A stretch of 64,000 nucleotides of DNA, taken from positions 1-64,000 of the forward strand of contig CAZAER010000022.1 in the NCBI GenBank assembly GCA_964484195.1. Reading direction: 5' to 3'. Within the stretch, counting starts at the first letter, position 1, and the number at the start of each line of letters is the position of its first letter. The stretch is from JALHOP01 sp964484195. GTDB taxonomy: Bacteria; Myxococcota; XYA12-FULL-58-9; JALHOP01. A program made the position numbers and the translations under genes. The notes beneath the pieces were generated by a model. The model saw only the letters and a program-made list of their open reading frames with translations, did not search any database and was not told where the DNA came from. This document shows, piece after piece, positions 18,341-26,987 of this stretch.

Positions 18341-21226
18341 TTAGCGACAGCTGGCCGACAACGTCGCGGTCTTGCCGGCGACGACGTGAGCCGTGTCCTT
18401 CATCTGCTTGCCGTCCGGGCACTCGAATCGCACGGTGTAGTCGCCTTCGTAGACATCGAGGCGCAGCGGGGTCTCGACCGGCTGACGCGAGCCGATGCGC
18501 ACCCAAGCCCACGGCGTGGCGTTCACGGCGAGGGCGCCGCGACGCAGCTTGAGGTCGATGGTTTCGACCGAGCCGGCGCTGACGCGAATCTTGCGGGTCA
18601 TGCTGATGCCTTCACGGTCGTTCACCAAACGCAGCTTTTGCTGACCGACGTCGATCGCCGCCCGCTTTAGCGGAGTGTCGCCGAGCAAGCGCTCGCCCAC
18701 GTAGACCTTGAGCGGCACCGATGAGTCGATGGTGACGAAGCCTTTACCGGCGACCTTCGGGGATTTGAGGCCGTCGACTTCTTCGTCGTCGCGGGGCTCG
18801 CGCGGCAAGGTGGGCGAGGGCTTGTTGACGAGGGCGGGGCGGTCGGATTTGTCGGGCGTTCGGGCTTCCGAGCGCGAGAGCGGAGCCGACTGAGCCCCGG
18901 TCTTCGGCGTGACCAGCGGCGGGGCGTTGGCAGCGGGAGCCGGAGACGAGGCGCCCGAGCCGGCTGCCTTCTCGAGGTTGGCTTCGAAGAAGCGGCGCTC
19001 ACCCGGCTCGACGTAGAGCTGATCGATGCGCGTGGTGTGGCCGGCGAGCTTGAGCTCCACTTTGTGCTGCATGGAGCCGTCGACGCGCACGTCGGTCATC
19101 GGCGTGGTGCCGCGCTTCTCGCCATCGACCCAAAGCTCGGCGCCCGGCGGTGTGGTCATGATCACGAGGGTCGCCTTCTCGGTGCCCGCTTCCGCGGACA
19201 GCTCGGCGAACAGCGGCTCGGGCACGACCTCTTCTTCGACCTTGGGCAGCGTCTTCTTGACGATGACGTAGCCGTCTTTGACGAACTCGGCTTCGAGCAT
19301 GGCTTCGACTGGGATGCCTTCGCTCACGGTAAACGGGGTGCGCGCTCCGTCATAGCGGGCATTGAGCATGTCGGCGCCGAGCCCGTAGAAGATGATGCGG
19401 GCGCCACGGGGCTCGGAGTCGACGGCGAGCGGACCCGATCGCGGCAGCTCACCCGGCGAGCGGCGGTGCGAGGCGTAAACCAGCACGATAGCGGCCGCGA
19501 TGCCGAACACCAAAACGACCAAGGCGATGCGCGGTAGCCAAGGCGTCGGCGGCGGCTCCGGAATGGCGCGAGCTTCTGCGAGCTGGTCGTGTTTGACCTC
19601 GACCATGCCCTCGGCCGCGACGGGCTGCTGCTGCTGCACCACGAGCTCGGGCACCGCTTGGGTCGCGGTCTGCGACTCGGAGAGGCTGCCTTCGTTGTGG
19701 CCCCAGTCGCTGTCCGCCTCGCGCTGCAGGGCGCGAGCGACGGCGCTGTTGGTCGATTCGCGTGGCTTCGATTCGCTCGGCTCCCAGCCGGGGATCTCCC
19801 CGCTCTGTGAGTCGATGGCGATGCTCGCTTCGGCTCCCCAGGCGCCGCTACCGTCACTCTTACTCTTCGAATTCGACTTGCCGGCGCGGCTACGCTGGCC
19901 GCTGCCTTCCATGACGGTCTCCTCGCCAGCGAGCGATGCACGCGAGCTCTTCGACGGGCGCGACGACGCGCTCTTTGCTGCCTTCGATGCCGCCAGCGCC
20001 GCGGCGTGACGCTCGCTGACACTGGTTTCGTCCTCGAGCTCGGACACCGAAGCGCTGGCCTCTTCGGCGCGGGTGGCCGCTTCGGTCGATCCGCGCGAGG
20101 TGCCCCAGTCGTCTTTCGGCCGCGAGCCGCTCTTCGACCCTTTGTCCTTCTTCTTGCCGGCAGGCGTGAAGCTGGAAGGGCGAGTGGCCGGGCCGAGCAG
20201 CATGTCGTCGGCGAGCTTCTCGGCGAAGAGGTCTTGCATATAAGGCCCGAGCGCCGAGGCGCCGGTCGCCTGGCCTCGCTTCACCAGATACTTCTCGAGC
20301 GCTTCGCGGAGGTCGCCGGCGGTCTGGAAACGATCGTCGGGATCGTGGGCCAGCGCCTTCATGAGGATGGCTTCGAACTCGCGATCGTACTTGGGGACGA
20401 TCTCGGAGGGCTTGGTCACCTTGCAGTCGATGACCGCGTGCAGGGTCTCGAGCTCGGTCTCGCGCTTGAACAAGCGCACGCCGGTGGTGACCTCGTACAA
20501 GGTGATGCCGAGCGCGAAGATGTCGGTGCGCGCGTCGATGGGGTCGCCGGCGGCCTGCTCGGGCGACATATACGAGTATTTGCCCTTCAAGACGCCGATG
20601 CGGGTCTCGGCGAGCTTGCCCGAGGCCTTGGCGACGCCGAAGTCGACGATCTTCACGTGACCGTCGTAGGTGACGAGGATGTTTTGTGGGCTTACGTCGC
20701 GGTGGACGATGCCCAACGGGCGGCCGTCGATCGAGGTCTGGCGGTGAGCGATATCGAGGCCAGCAGCCGCGCCCATGATGACCTGGGCGGCCGGCTCTAG
20801 CGGCATGGCTCGGCCCCGGGCGACCTCTTGGTTGTAAATGCGCCGCAGGTCTTCGCCGCGCACGTACTCCATGGCGATGTAATAGGAGCCCTGAACCCGG
20901 CCGATATCGTAGATCTGGGCGATGTTCGGGTGGACGAGGTTGGCCGCGATGCGGGCCTCGTCCTGGAACATGTTGATGAAGTCGTCCTGCTCGCCGAGGT
21001 GCGGGAGGATGCGTTTGATGCAGACCAGGCGCTCGAAACCGCCAATACCGGTCTGTTTGGCCAGAAACACTTCGGCCATGCCGCCAGCCGCGATTTTTCG
21101 CAGGATCTCGTAGTTACCGAAGCGTTCGGAGGACATCGGTGTGCTTGAGCGCGAGGGGGAAGCGTTTTTATGCCGCTTTTTCGGCTTCTCCGCCTCCTCA
21201 GCTTGAACCTGCGACGCTCTAGTCAT
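18341..21226 (-). CDS. Pkn-type Ser/Thr protein kinase, transmembrane, with PEGA-like repeats
   Basis: A 961-residue Hanks-type kinase. The catalytic domain spans about residues 38-315: Gly loop IAAGGMAEVF, Lys71 (VCIKR), Glu90, catalytic loop HRDVSPQN (Asp177, Asn182), DFG at 195-197 and YMSPEQ activation segment. All key residues are present, so it should be active. A low-complexity Ser/Lys-rich linker follows (350-560). One transmembrane helix lies at about 563-586, and the periplasmic part contains PEGA-like modules (PPGAELWVDGEKRGTTP; SVPLKVYVGERLLGDTPLKR). The ATG at 21226 is preferred over a TTG eight codons upstream because an AGG lies about 9 bases before it. It is monocistronic and diverges from the cyclopropane synthase gene. 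Confidence 0.92.
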   Translation of the reverse strand: MTRASQVQAEEAEKPKKRHKNASPSRSSTPMSSERFGNYEILRKIAAGGMAEVFLAKQTGIGGFERLVCIKRILPHLGEQDDFINMFQDEARIAANLVHPNIAQIYDIGRVQGSYYIAMEYVRGEDLRRIYNQEVARGRAMPLEPAAQVIMGAAAGLDIAHRQTSIDGRPLGIVHRDVSPQNILVTYDGHVKIVDFGVAKASGKLAETRIGVLKGKYSYMSPEQAAGDPIDARTDIFALGITLYEVTTGVRLFKRETELETLHAVIDCKVTKPSEIVPKYDREFEAILMKALAHDPDDRFQTAGDLREALEKYLVKRGQATGASALGPYMQDLFAEKLADDMLLGPATRPSSFTPAGKKKDKGSKSGSRPKDDWGTSRGSTEAATRAEEASASVSELEDETSVSERHAAALAASKAAKSASSRPSKSSRASLAGEETVMEGSGQRSRAGKSNSKSKSDGSGAWGAEASIAIDSQSGEIPGWEPSESKPRESTNSAVARALQREADSDWGHNEGSLSESQTATQAVPELVVQQQQPVAAEGMVEVKHDQLAEARAIPEPPPTPWLPRIALVVLVFGIAAAIVLVYASHRRSPGELPRSGPLAVDSEPRGARIIFYGLGADMLNARYDGARTPFTVSEGIPVEAMLEAEFVKDGYVIVKKTLPKVEEEVVPEPLFAELSAEAGTEKATLVIMTTPPGAELWVDGEKRGTTPMTDVRVDGSMQHKVELKLAGHTTRIDQLYVEPGERRFFEANLEKAAGSGASSPAPAANAPPLVTPKTGAQSAPLSRSEARTPDKSDRPALVNKPSPTLPREPRDDEEVDGLKSPKVAGKGFVTIDSSVPLKVYVGERLLGDTPLKRAAIDVGQQKLRLVNDREGISMTRKIRVSAGSVETIDLKLRRGALAVNATPWAWVRIGSRQPVETPLRLDVYEGDYTVRFECPDGKQMKDTAHVVAGKTATLSASCR

Positions 21227-21474
21227 GTCACACCTGTCTAGGCCTCGCAAAGATGGGGATGTTCGCCTTTTGGGCTCGGTTGCCGGCTTCAGGCGGTCCT
21301 ATGAGCGTACACGTACCCATTCTCGTTCTCTTGGAGTTATCGGCGGCAGCGAAAAAGTGTTGCTAGGGCTGGCCATCCGGGTGCCGGACCGCATAAAGGG
21401 GTACACCTTCCGGGCCCGAAACCCCGGTTTTCTAGGACCTCGCAGCCCGCGATGGTCGAAGGAGAAGTCGCCCA

Positions 21475-22623
21475 GTGAAGCTTGCTCCCCCGCATATCGT
21501 GTTCAACGACGCCAAACTCCGCGACAAGTATGCTCGCCGTCGCATGCCGATGACCACCATGTACGAGGCGTACTTCGACGGCGCTCTCGACATCGTCGGC
21601 GATATGAATACGTTTTTGCGGACACGCAACGACGTGGTCACGTTCTCGATCACCAAGTCGCACTTGAAGTGGGCGATCACGAACTTCATTCCCGAAGTCA
21701 CGGTCCACACCAAGGCCCAGGACACCCGCATCGTTCGCGAGCACTACGACCGCGGCAACGACTTCTTCGGCTGGTTCCTCGGCGAGCGCATGGTCTACAC
21801 CTCGGGCTTCTTCACCAATCCCGGTGAGACCCTCGAGCAGGCCCAGGACAACAAGCTCAATCTGGTTTGCCAGAAGCTGCAGCTCAAGCCCGGCGAGAAG
21901 CTCCTCGACATCGGTTGCGGCTGGGGCACCATGGTGCGCCACGCGGCCCGCGAGTACGGCGCTGACGCCACCGGCGTTACGCTATCGCGGAATCAGACCG
22001 AGATGGCCATGGAGCGCATCAAGGCCGACGGCACCCAGGATCGCGCCCGCATCCTCTGCTGCGACTACCGCGACACCCCGAAGAAGACCTTCGACAAGAT
22101 CGTCTCGCTCGAGATGGTCGAGCACGTCGGCGTGAAGAACCTCAAGGGCTTCTACGAGATGTGCTACGAGCTGCTCGCCGACGACGGCTTGTTCCTCCTG
22201 CAGTGGACCGGCCTGCGCCGCGGCCTGCGTCCCGAGGACCTCATCTGGGGCTTGTTCATGAACAAGTACATCTTCCCGGGTGCGGACGCTTCGCTCTGCC
22301 CGTCGCCGATGATCAAGGTGATGGAGAAGGCGGGCTTCGAGATGCACACCGCCGAGAACGTCACCATCCACTACGGCCTGACGCTCAAGAAGTGGCACGA
22401 CAACTGGCTCTCGAACCGTGAGGCCATCGTCAACAAGTACGGCGAGCGCTGGTTCCGCATCTGGAACCTGTTCCTCCCGTGGTCGGTCATCGTCGCCGAG
22501 CAGGGCAACGCCGCCTGCTTCCAGATCTTGCTCAACAAGAACATCGACAGCTTCGATCGCCGCCGCTTCATCGGCGAGAAGGCCTCGCTCGGCGAGCGCA
22601 TGCCGTCGATCAAGGTCGCTTAA
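21475..22623 (+). CDS. Cyclopropane-fatty-acyl-phospholipid synthase family methyltransferase
   Basis: A 382-residue SAM-dependent lipid methyltransferase. Hallmarks are the HYDRGNDFFGWFLGERMVYTSGFF block, SAM motif LLDIGCGWGTM (about residue 140), VTLSRNQTEMA, CCDYRDTP and a Tyr/His-rich C-terminal region (FEMHTAENVTIHYGLTLKKW). It would transfer a methylene or methyl group to acyl chains of membrane lipids. The opening KWAITNFIPEVTVHTKAQDT and overall order remind me of fungal sphingolipid C9-methyltransferases as much as of E. coli Cfa; this is memory-based. It is transcribed alone and ends at a strong intrinsic terminator. Confidence 0.88.
   Translation: MKLAPPHIVFNDAKLRDKYARRRMPMTTMYEAYFDGALDIVGDMNTFLRTRNDVVTFSITKSHLKWAITNFIPEVTVHTKAQDTRIVREHYDRGNDFFGWFLGERMVYTSGFFTNPGETLEQAQDNKLNLVCQKLQLKPGEKLLDIGCGWGTMVRHAAREYGADATGVTLSRNQTEMAMERIKADGTQDRARILCCDYRDTPKKTFDKIVSLEMVEHVGVKNLKGFYEMCYELLADDGLFLLQWTGLRRGLRPEDLIWGLFMNKYIFPGADASLCPSPMIKVMEKAGFEMHTAENVTIHYGLTLKKWHDNWLSNREAIVNKYGERWFRIWNLFLPWSVIVAEQGNAACFQILLNKNIDSFDRRRFIGEKASLGERMPSIKVA
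21980..21989. repeat. CGCTATCGCG decamer (representative copy)
   Basis: One of at least eight exact copies found by eye of CGCTATCGCG or its complement (21980, 27309, 28215, 29166, 38765, 42133, 46015, 52162). Here it spans the codons ACG CTA TCG CGG, using the rare Leu codon CTA. Confidence 0.45.
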
Positions 22624-22647
22624 GCGCGTATTTTCCCTAGAATCAGG

Positions 22648-22692
22648 CGGTCGCGGTGGGACTCCAGAGACCCGCCGCGGCCGTTTTATTTT
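22648..22692 (+). terminator. Rho-independent terminator of the cyclopropane synthase gene
   Basis: A 13-bp stem (22648-22660 with 22671-22683), perfect apart from two G-U pairs, with a 10-base loop, is followed directly by TTTTATTTT (22684-22692). It begins 25 bases after the stop codon. This is the clearest intrinsic terminator in the window. Confidence 0.88.
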
Positions 22693-22788
22693 AGCGGTGA
22701 CCGGGCTGCACTCGCGCACAAGACAACGCAGTGCCCCGCAGGTCGATAAGGCTCACGCGCCGCCAGCGCAACAAAGGGACTATCGACC

Positions 22789-23124
22789 ATGAGTGACAAT
22801 CGCATCGTTGGCGCCGCGGGCGCCGTTTCTTCGGCGGCACCGGCTCAGACGGCGGCCCAGGCGCTTCGTGCAGAGGTGCTCAAGGTCCAGAACCGTGGCA
22901 CGCGTGACGCGCGCCAGGTCGACGGGCTCGACGCTGACAGCATCAAGATCGAAGCGGGCACCAGCGGGAACGTCGTGAGCGCGCGCATGAGCGTCTCGAG
23001 CCCGGCGTTCACCAAGGAGCTCGTCGAAGCGGACCTCGGCCGCATCGCCACGAGGCTCGGTATTCCGTTCCAGACCATCAACGTCACGATGTTGGTGCCC
23101 GAAATGCAGAAGCCTCGCAGCTGA
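22789..23124 (+). CDS. Hypothetical 111-residue protein
   Basis: I do not recognise this small protein. It has an Ala-rich N-terminus (about 30 residues, no clear signal peptide), a basic helix (AEVLKVQNRGTRDARQ), a central strand pair (SIKIEAGTSGNVVSARMSVSS) and a C-terminal helix-strand (LVEADLGRIATRLGIPFQTINVTMLVP). The start is supported by AAAGGGA about 10 bases upstream. It stands alone between the cyclopropane synthase terminator and the convergent MoaB-like gene, 6 bases from that gene's end. The codon use matches its neighbours, so it is likely real. Confidence 0.62.
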   Translation: MSDNRIVGAAGAVSSAAPAQTAAQALRAEVLKVQNRGTRDARQVDGLDADSIKIEAGTSGNVVSARMSVSSPAFTKELVEADLGRIATRLGIPFQTINVTMLVPEMQKPRS

Positions 23125-23130
23125 AGCCGA

Positions 23131-23862
23131 CTAGAGCTGGCTCACGAGCCAGCTCGGGTCCACACCCGCGAGCACTCGTGCTGACGCAGCGTCGACCTCT
23201 GCCTGCACGCGCCCGTCGAAGGTGACTTTGACGAGGTAGGGCGCATCGTCGAAGCGTGGATACGATCCGATGGCGACGGCGGGATACGCTTTCTGCGTCG
23301 CCGTCATCACGTCCGCTATTTTGGACTCGGGCACGTTGAAGTAGAGCGCCCGCGCGAAAAACACGTCGCGTGACAGCTCCTCTTCGAAGCTCGCCCAACA
23401 GCGCCGCACCAGCGCCGGCACCCCAGGCAACACGTAGACGTTGCGCATGCGGATGACCGGTACGAACCCGAGGCCCGTGGGAACGCTGACACTGGCCCCA
23501 CGCGGCACCTCGGCCATCTTGAGATGCGGCGGCATGAGCTTGTCGCCGTAGTATTGCTCGATGAGGCCCACGAGGCTGGGGTCGCGCACGACCTCGACGT
23601 CGAAGGCGTGGGCGATGCCTGCGATGGTCACGTCGTCATGGGTCGGGCCGACGCCGCCGGTCGTGACCACGTAGGTGTGGCCGGCCGCGAGCTCGCGCAC
23701 GGTGCGGCCGATGACTCCGATGTCGTCACCGATGGTACGGGTCTCGCGGGTGTCGATGCCGCGCGCACGCAACGAGGCAAGAAGGAATGGCCCGTTCTCG
23801 TCGACCACTTTAGCGGACAAGACCTCGGCGCCAATCACTACGATGGCGGCGGTCGGGCTCAT
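23131..23862 (-). CDS. MoaB/Mog-domain (CinA N-terminal-like) nucleotide-binding protein
   Basis: A 243-residue protein of the molybdopterin-binding superfamily as found at the N-terminus of CinA and in FAD-synthase-like proteins. Diagnostic motifs are IGAEVLSAKVVDEN, a TIGDD element, VVTTGGVGPTHDDVTIAGIA and the LPGVP loop. It lacks the CinA amidase half, so it is not a full CinA. It could act on molybdopterin or on an oxidised pyridine nucleotide; sequence alone does not decide. Its ATG overlaps the tmk stop by 4 bases in a minus-strand operon with tmk and a substrate-binding protein. Confidence 0.8.
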   Translation of the reverse strand: MSPTAAIVVIGAEVLSAKVVDENGPFLLASLRARGIDTRETRTIGDDIGVIGRTVRELAAGHTYVVTTGGVGPTHDDVTIAGIAHAFDVEVVRDPSLVGLIEQYYGDKLMPPHLKMAEVPRGASVSVPTGLGFVPVIRMRNVYVLPGVPALVRRCWASFEEELSRDVFFARALYFNVPESKIADVMTATQKAYPAVAIGSYPRFDDAPYLVKVTFDGRVQAEVDAASARVLAGVDPSWLVSQL

Positions 23863-24461
23863 TTTCCGATGAGCTCCAACACGTGCTCGAGGATCTCCTT
23901 GTGCACTGCCTCGATGCCGACATCGCCGTCGATGGTGACGTTGGGCGCCGCCAGGTGCAGGGCGTGCTCGTAGCGCTGAGCGATCTGCTCTTGGTGGCTC
24001 TTGGCGTCGAAGCGCTCGGCGACGCCACCGCGGGCCTTGCGCCGCTTCTCGGCGACCGGCGGGTGCACCTTCACGAAGATGGTGAGGTCGGCGGCCTTGG
24101 CGTGCTCGTTCACGGCGCGCACGTAGTCGAGCGGCGCAATCAGCGATTGATAGGCGAGCGACGACAACACGTAGCGATCGGTGACGACGTGGACGCCTTC
24201 GGCGAGCTTGGGGGCGATCTCGCGGGTCACGTGATCGAGCCGGTCGGCGGCGAACAGCGGCACCAGCGCCATATCGTCGAGCGGCTCCTCACGGCGCAGA
24301 GCGCGCCGCAGGAGCTGCCCGATGGGGCCTTTGGAGGGCTCGGCGGTGGTGTAAACGGGGATCCCCTTGGCGGTCAGTGCTTTCGCCAGGAGCTCGCATT
24401 GAGTGGTGGTGCCGGCGCCGTCGATACCTTCGAGGGCGATCAGCTTACCCATGTCGGCCAT
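23859..24461 (-). CDS. tmk: Thymidylate kinase with atypical P-loop
   Basis: A 200-residue dTMP kinase, the enzyme that phosphorylates dTMP to dTDP in DNA precursor synthesis. Family features are EGIDGAG, EPSKGPIGQLLR, the DR-Y element DRYVLSSLAYQ and a basic LID-like stretch (AEKRRKARGG). The Walker A motif reads GIDGAGTTTQ: the invariant Lys of GKTT or GKST is Thr. The codons are ACC ACC ACT, so this is not a single-base miscall of AAG or AAA. ATG at 24461 or 24452 are both possible; the second gives the more usual MGKLIALEG opening. It overlaps the MoaB-like gene. Confidence 0.88.
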   Translation of the reverse strand: MADMGKLIALEGIDGAGTTTQCELLAKALTAKGIPVYTTAEPSKGPIGQLLRRALRREEPLDDMALVPLFAADRLDHVTREIAPKLAEGVHVVTDRYVLSSLAYQSLIAPLDYVRAVNEHAKAADLTIFVKVHPPVAEKRRKARGGVAERFDAKSHQEQIAQRYEHALHLAAPNVTIDGDVGIEAVHKEILEHVLELIGK

Positions 24462-24473
24462 GGGGCCAAAGCC

Positions 24474-25316
24474 TTAAGGCAGGCGAACCGTGCGCGCAAG
24501 GTCGGCGAGCGCTTGGGGGAGGCGAGGGGTGAGGCGAAGGAGGCGCGGGTCTTTCACACGCAGCGAACGGGCCCGGCCCACCGCGGGTACTCCGGTTTCG
24601 CTGAGATCGAGCAGCAGGTGGGGCTCTTTCTCGAGCATCTGCTCGCGACCGACCTCCGGAAAAGGCCCCTGCGTGATGACGTTGACCAGTCCGATGGTGG
24701 CGACGGCCCCGTCGATAAAGCTGCCTTTGCCTGCGGCGACGAGAGGGTGGTCGGCCACCAGGATCAACGTGCGCAACGGCTTCTCCTTGGCGGCGCTGCG
24801 GCGCACTTCCCCGAGGGCTGCGTCGAAGCCACTGATGACTTCGCGGCCACGGTCCGTATCGCCGGTTGCCGCCGCTATGGCGGACACGGCCGGCGCGAAA
24901 TCCGCGAGCGTGTCACTGGGCACCACGAGCACGGACAGCCCGAGCTCACCCAGCCGTCTGAAGGTCTGCTCGACGCTGCTCGACTTGATGGCCACCACCA
25001 GGTCGGGTTTCGCCGCGAGCACCGCTTCGAGGTTCAGGTCCATGACCCCACCGAGCTTCGGGAGACGTGCGGTCTCGGGCGGGTAGTCGCAGTAGCGGGT
25101 CACCGCAACGACTCGGGGGCCGGCGCCGATGGCGAAGAGGATCTCGGTGGTCGACGGCGTCAGGGAGACGATGCGTTTCGGCTTCCCCGTGGCCGCGAGA
25201 CCGTACCATTGGGCCTCCTCCGTATGCGCGCGTGTGGGCACGGCGACACCGACCAGCGCGATGAAAATCGCCCAGCGACTCGCCTTGCTCAGCCTAGTCA
25301 CCGCCGTTAAACTCAC
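24474..25316 (-). CDS. ABC-type cobalamin/iron-siderophore substrate-binding protein (BtuF-like), orphan
   Basis: A 280-residue exported metal-receptor protein with helical backbone. The signal is SRWAIFIALVGVAVPTRA, followed by RIVSLTPSTTEILFAIGAGPRVVAVTRYCDYP, the typical first lobe, then DLVVA, a long inter-lobe helix and the second lobe (GSFIDGAVATIGLVNV). There is no lipobox Cys at the cleavage site, so it should be soluble in the periplasm. The start codon is GTG. No permease or ATPase gene is beside it; the next genes are tmk and a MoaB-like gene 12 bases downstream. It diverges from a CPBP protease gene. B12 is the likeliest ligand. Confidence 0.82.
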   Translation of the reverse strand: MSLTAVTRLSKASRWAIFIALVGVAVPTRAHTEEAQWYGLAATGKPKRIVSLTPSTTEILFAIGAGPRVVAVTRYCDYPPETARLPKLGGVMDLNLEAVLAAKPDLVVAIKSSSVEQTFRRLGELGLSVLVVPSDTLADFAPAVSAIAAATGDTDRGREVISGFDAALGEVRRSAAKEKPLRTLILVADHPLVAAGKGSFIDGAVATIGLVNVITQGPFPEVGREQMLEKEPHLLLDLSETGVPAVGRARSLRVKDPRLLRLTPRLPQALADLARTVRLP

Positions 25317-25333
25317 GTTGCTTCGTCTTTCTC

Positions 25334-25915
25334 ATGCGCGACCTCGGTATCAAACACCTCGTGACCTTCTACGGTGCGACCCTGGCAGTGGCCATGGCGT
25401 TCTTGATTGCGCGCGGCCATCTCGAGACGCTCCTGCCTGAGCTTCGGTTCATGAGCTGGTTCGGCAGCATTGCCGGCGGCTTGGCCGTGGGCGGCGTCAT
25501 GGTCGCTCTGTCACGGCTGTCGACCGCGAAGTTCACCTGGGCCGCAAACCTCGCCGACGAGTTCCGCAGCATCCTGGGCGGTGTCGAGCGCCGGGGTGTC
25601 TTGCCCATCGCCCTGTTCAGCGCCCTGGCCGAGGAGACCCTCTTTCGCGGCCTCTTGCAGCCGAGCCTCGGCCTTTGGCTCACCGCGGCAATTTTCGGCG
25701 TCCTCCACATCGGACCGACCCCGCGGTTCGTTCCCTGGACGGTCATGGCGTTCGGCGCCGGCCTCCTCTTCGGCGGTTTGTACGCCTGGAGTGGGAACCT
25801 CGTGGCGCCCATCCTCGCGCACTTCTTCGTCAACTACCTGAACCTGCGGTACCTCGTGCCGGACACCCGAAGAGCCCTCCAAATGGCGCAACTTCGCGGA
25901 TTTGCGGGGCTCTAA
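25334..25915 (+). CDS. CPBP family intramembrane glutamic endopeptidase (Abi/Rce1-like)
   Basis: A 193-residue membrane protease with about five transmembrane helices. The active-site motifs of the family are all visible: AEETLFRGLL (Glu-Glu-x3-Arg), the second motif FGVLHIG and the third APILAHFFVNYLNL (His and Asn). Such proteases act on prenylated or hydrophobic substrates, and in bacteria often on peptides such as bacteriocins; the substrate here is unknown. It starts 17 bases from the divergent BtuF-like gene. The TPR membrane protein begins immediately after its stop codon, so the two are probably coupled. Confidence 0.88.
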   Translation: MRDLGIKHLVTFYGATLAVAMAFLIARGHLETLLPELRFMSWFGSIAGGLAVGGVMVALSRLSTAKFTWAANLADEFRSILGGVERRGVLPIALFSALAEETLFRGLLQPSLGLWLTAAIFGVLHIGPTPRFVPWTVMAFGAGLLFGGLYAWSGNLVAPILAHFFVNYLNLRYLVPDTRRALQMAQLRGFAGL

Positions 25916-26968
25916 CTGGTACGCGCGGGGGCGGTTTTACTGCTTGTTGCTGTCGCGGCTCCCGCCCAGGCCGCCGACTGGTGGTTCTTCAAGTCGCACG
26001 CCCAGCGCCTCGTCGAGGACGCCCAAGAGGCTCGCCGCGAGGGCAACTACGAGCGCGCCGAAGAGCTGCTCTCGGCCGCCGAGCGCGAGCTCGACAAGCC
26101 TCTGCCCGCTATAGCGTACGAACGCGGGCTCATCGCGCGTGACCATGGCAAACAGGATCAGGCGCTCGAGCTGCTGACGCGAGCCGCCGACGGTGACCCG
26201 GCGTCCGATGCCCGCATCGATGCCGCGAGCGTCCTGGTGGAGCTCGGCCGCTGGCCGGACGCCGTCGCCGCCCTACGCCAAGCCGCGGACGAGCGCGGCA
26301 GCAGCTTCCCGGTCGAGGCCTTGAGCAACGACGCGCGTTTCGCCAAGCTCCGCAGCTTCCAGCCCTACCAGGAGCTCATCGACCAGGCGCGCATCGAGCA
26401 GGCCGGTCCCATCGGCCGCATGCTCCTGCGGCTCGAGCGGCTCGAGGAATCGGCGCGCAGCATCCGCGAGACCTTCGACGAGCTGGCGCTGGCGATTCGC
26501 TTCGTCTCCCGCATCTTCGACGCGGTTTCGGCGTCCCTGGTGGCGTTCGTGCTCCTGGGCCTGCTCATCACCTCCGGGGTAAAGCAGCTGGGCCTGCTGC
26601 AGGCGCCATGGACCTTGGTGCTGGGCATGCTGGTGACCAGCCTGCTTTGGTCATGGGGGGCGCGGGTTGCGACCGTAGGTGAGTCGAACGGCGGCGGCAC
26701 CATCGTCGCGGGCCTGGGGGTGGTCTTCATTCCGTGGCTCGCCGTGGCAGTGGGGCGCTTCCTGGTCCAGCGCTTCGTCGAGCGCCGTACCGGACCGTTT
26801 GCCGCGCACGAGCTGCCGACGACGTTGGCGCTGATCGACGAGGTGGCGAGGACTGGCCGCCAGCTGCTGACCGCTCGGGCGGAAGACAAGGCGCGAGCCG
26901 AAGACGAGATGATCGCCGCGAAACGCGCGCTTTACGCTCGCCTTGGGCTTGGGGCGTGGCCAAGATAG
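25916..26968 (+). CDS. Exported TPR membrane protein with apparent CTG start
   Basis: A 350-residue protein if read from CTG at 25916, directly after the TAA of the CPBP gene. This reading gives a convincing signal peptide (LVRAGAVLLLVAVAAPAQA, then ADWW). Two TPR-like units follow (about residues 40-110: NYERAEELLSAAERELDKPL, QDQALELLTRAADGD, RWPDAVAALRQAADER), then a helix and two transmembrane segments (about 200-222 and 230-290). No ATG, GTG or TTG occurs in frame before the middle of the protein. The first ATG is absent, and the first TTG is at a Leu within the TPR region, so a conventional start would lose the signal peptide. A GGGG stretch lies 6 bases upstream of the CTG. Function unknown. 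Confidence 0.7.
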   Translation: MVRAGAVLLLVAVAAPAQAADWWFFKSHAQRLVEDAQEARREGNYERAEELLSAAERELDKPLPAIAYERGLIARDHGKQDQALELLTRAADGDPASDARIDAASVLVELGRWPDAVAALRQAADERGSSFPVEALSNDARFAKLRSFQPYQELIDQARIEQAGPIGRMLLRLERLEESARSIRETFDELALAIRFVSRIFDAVSASLVAFVLLGLLITSGVKQLGLLQAPWTLVLGMLVTSLLWSWGARVATVGESNGGGTIVAGLGVVFIPWLAVAVGRFLVQRFVERRTGPFAAHELPTTLALIDEVARTGRQLLTARAEDKARAEDEMIAAKRALYARLGLGAWPR

Positions 26969-26987
26969 CTTGCGTCAGTTTCAATAG

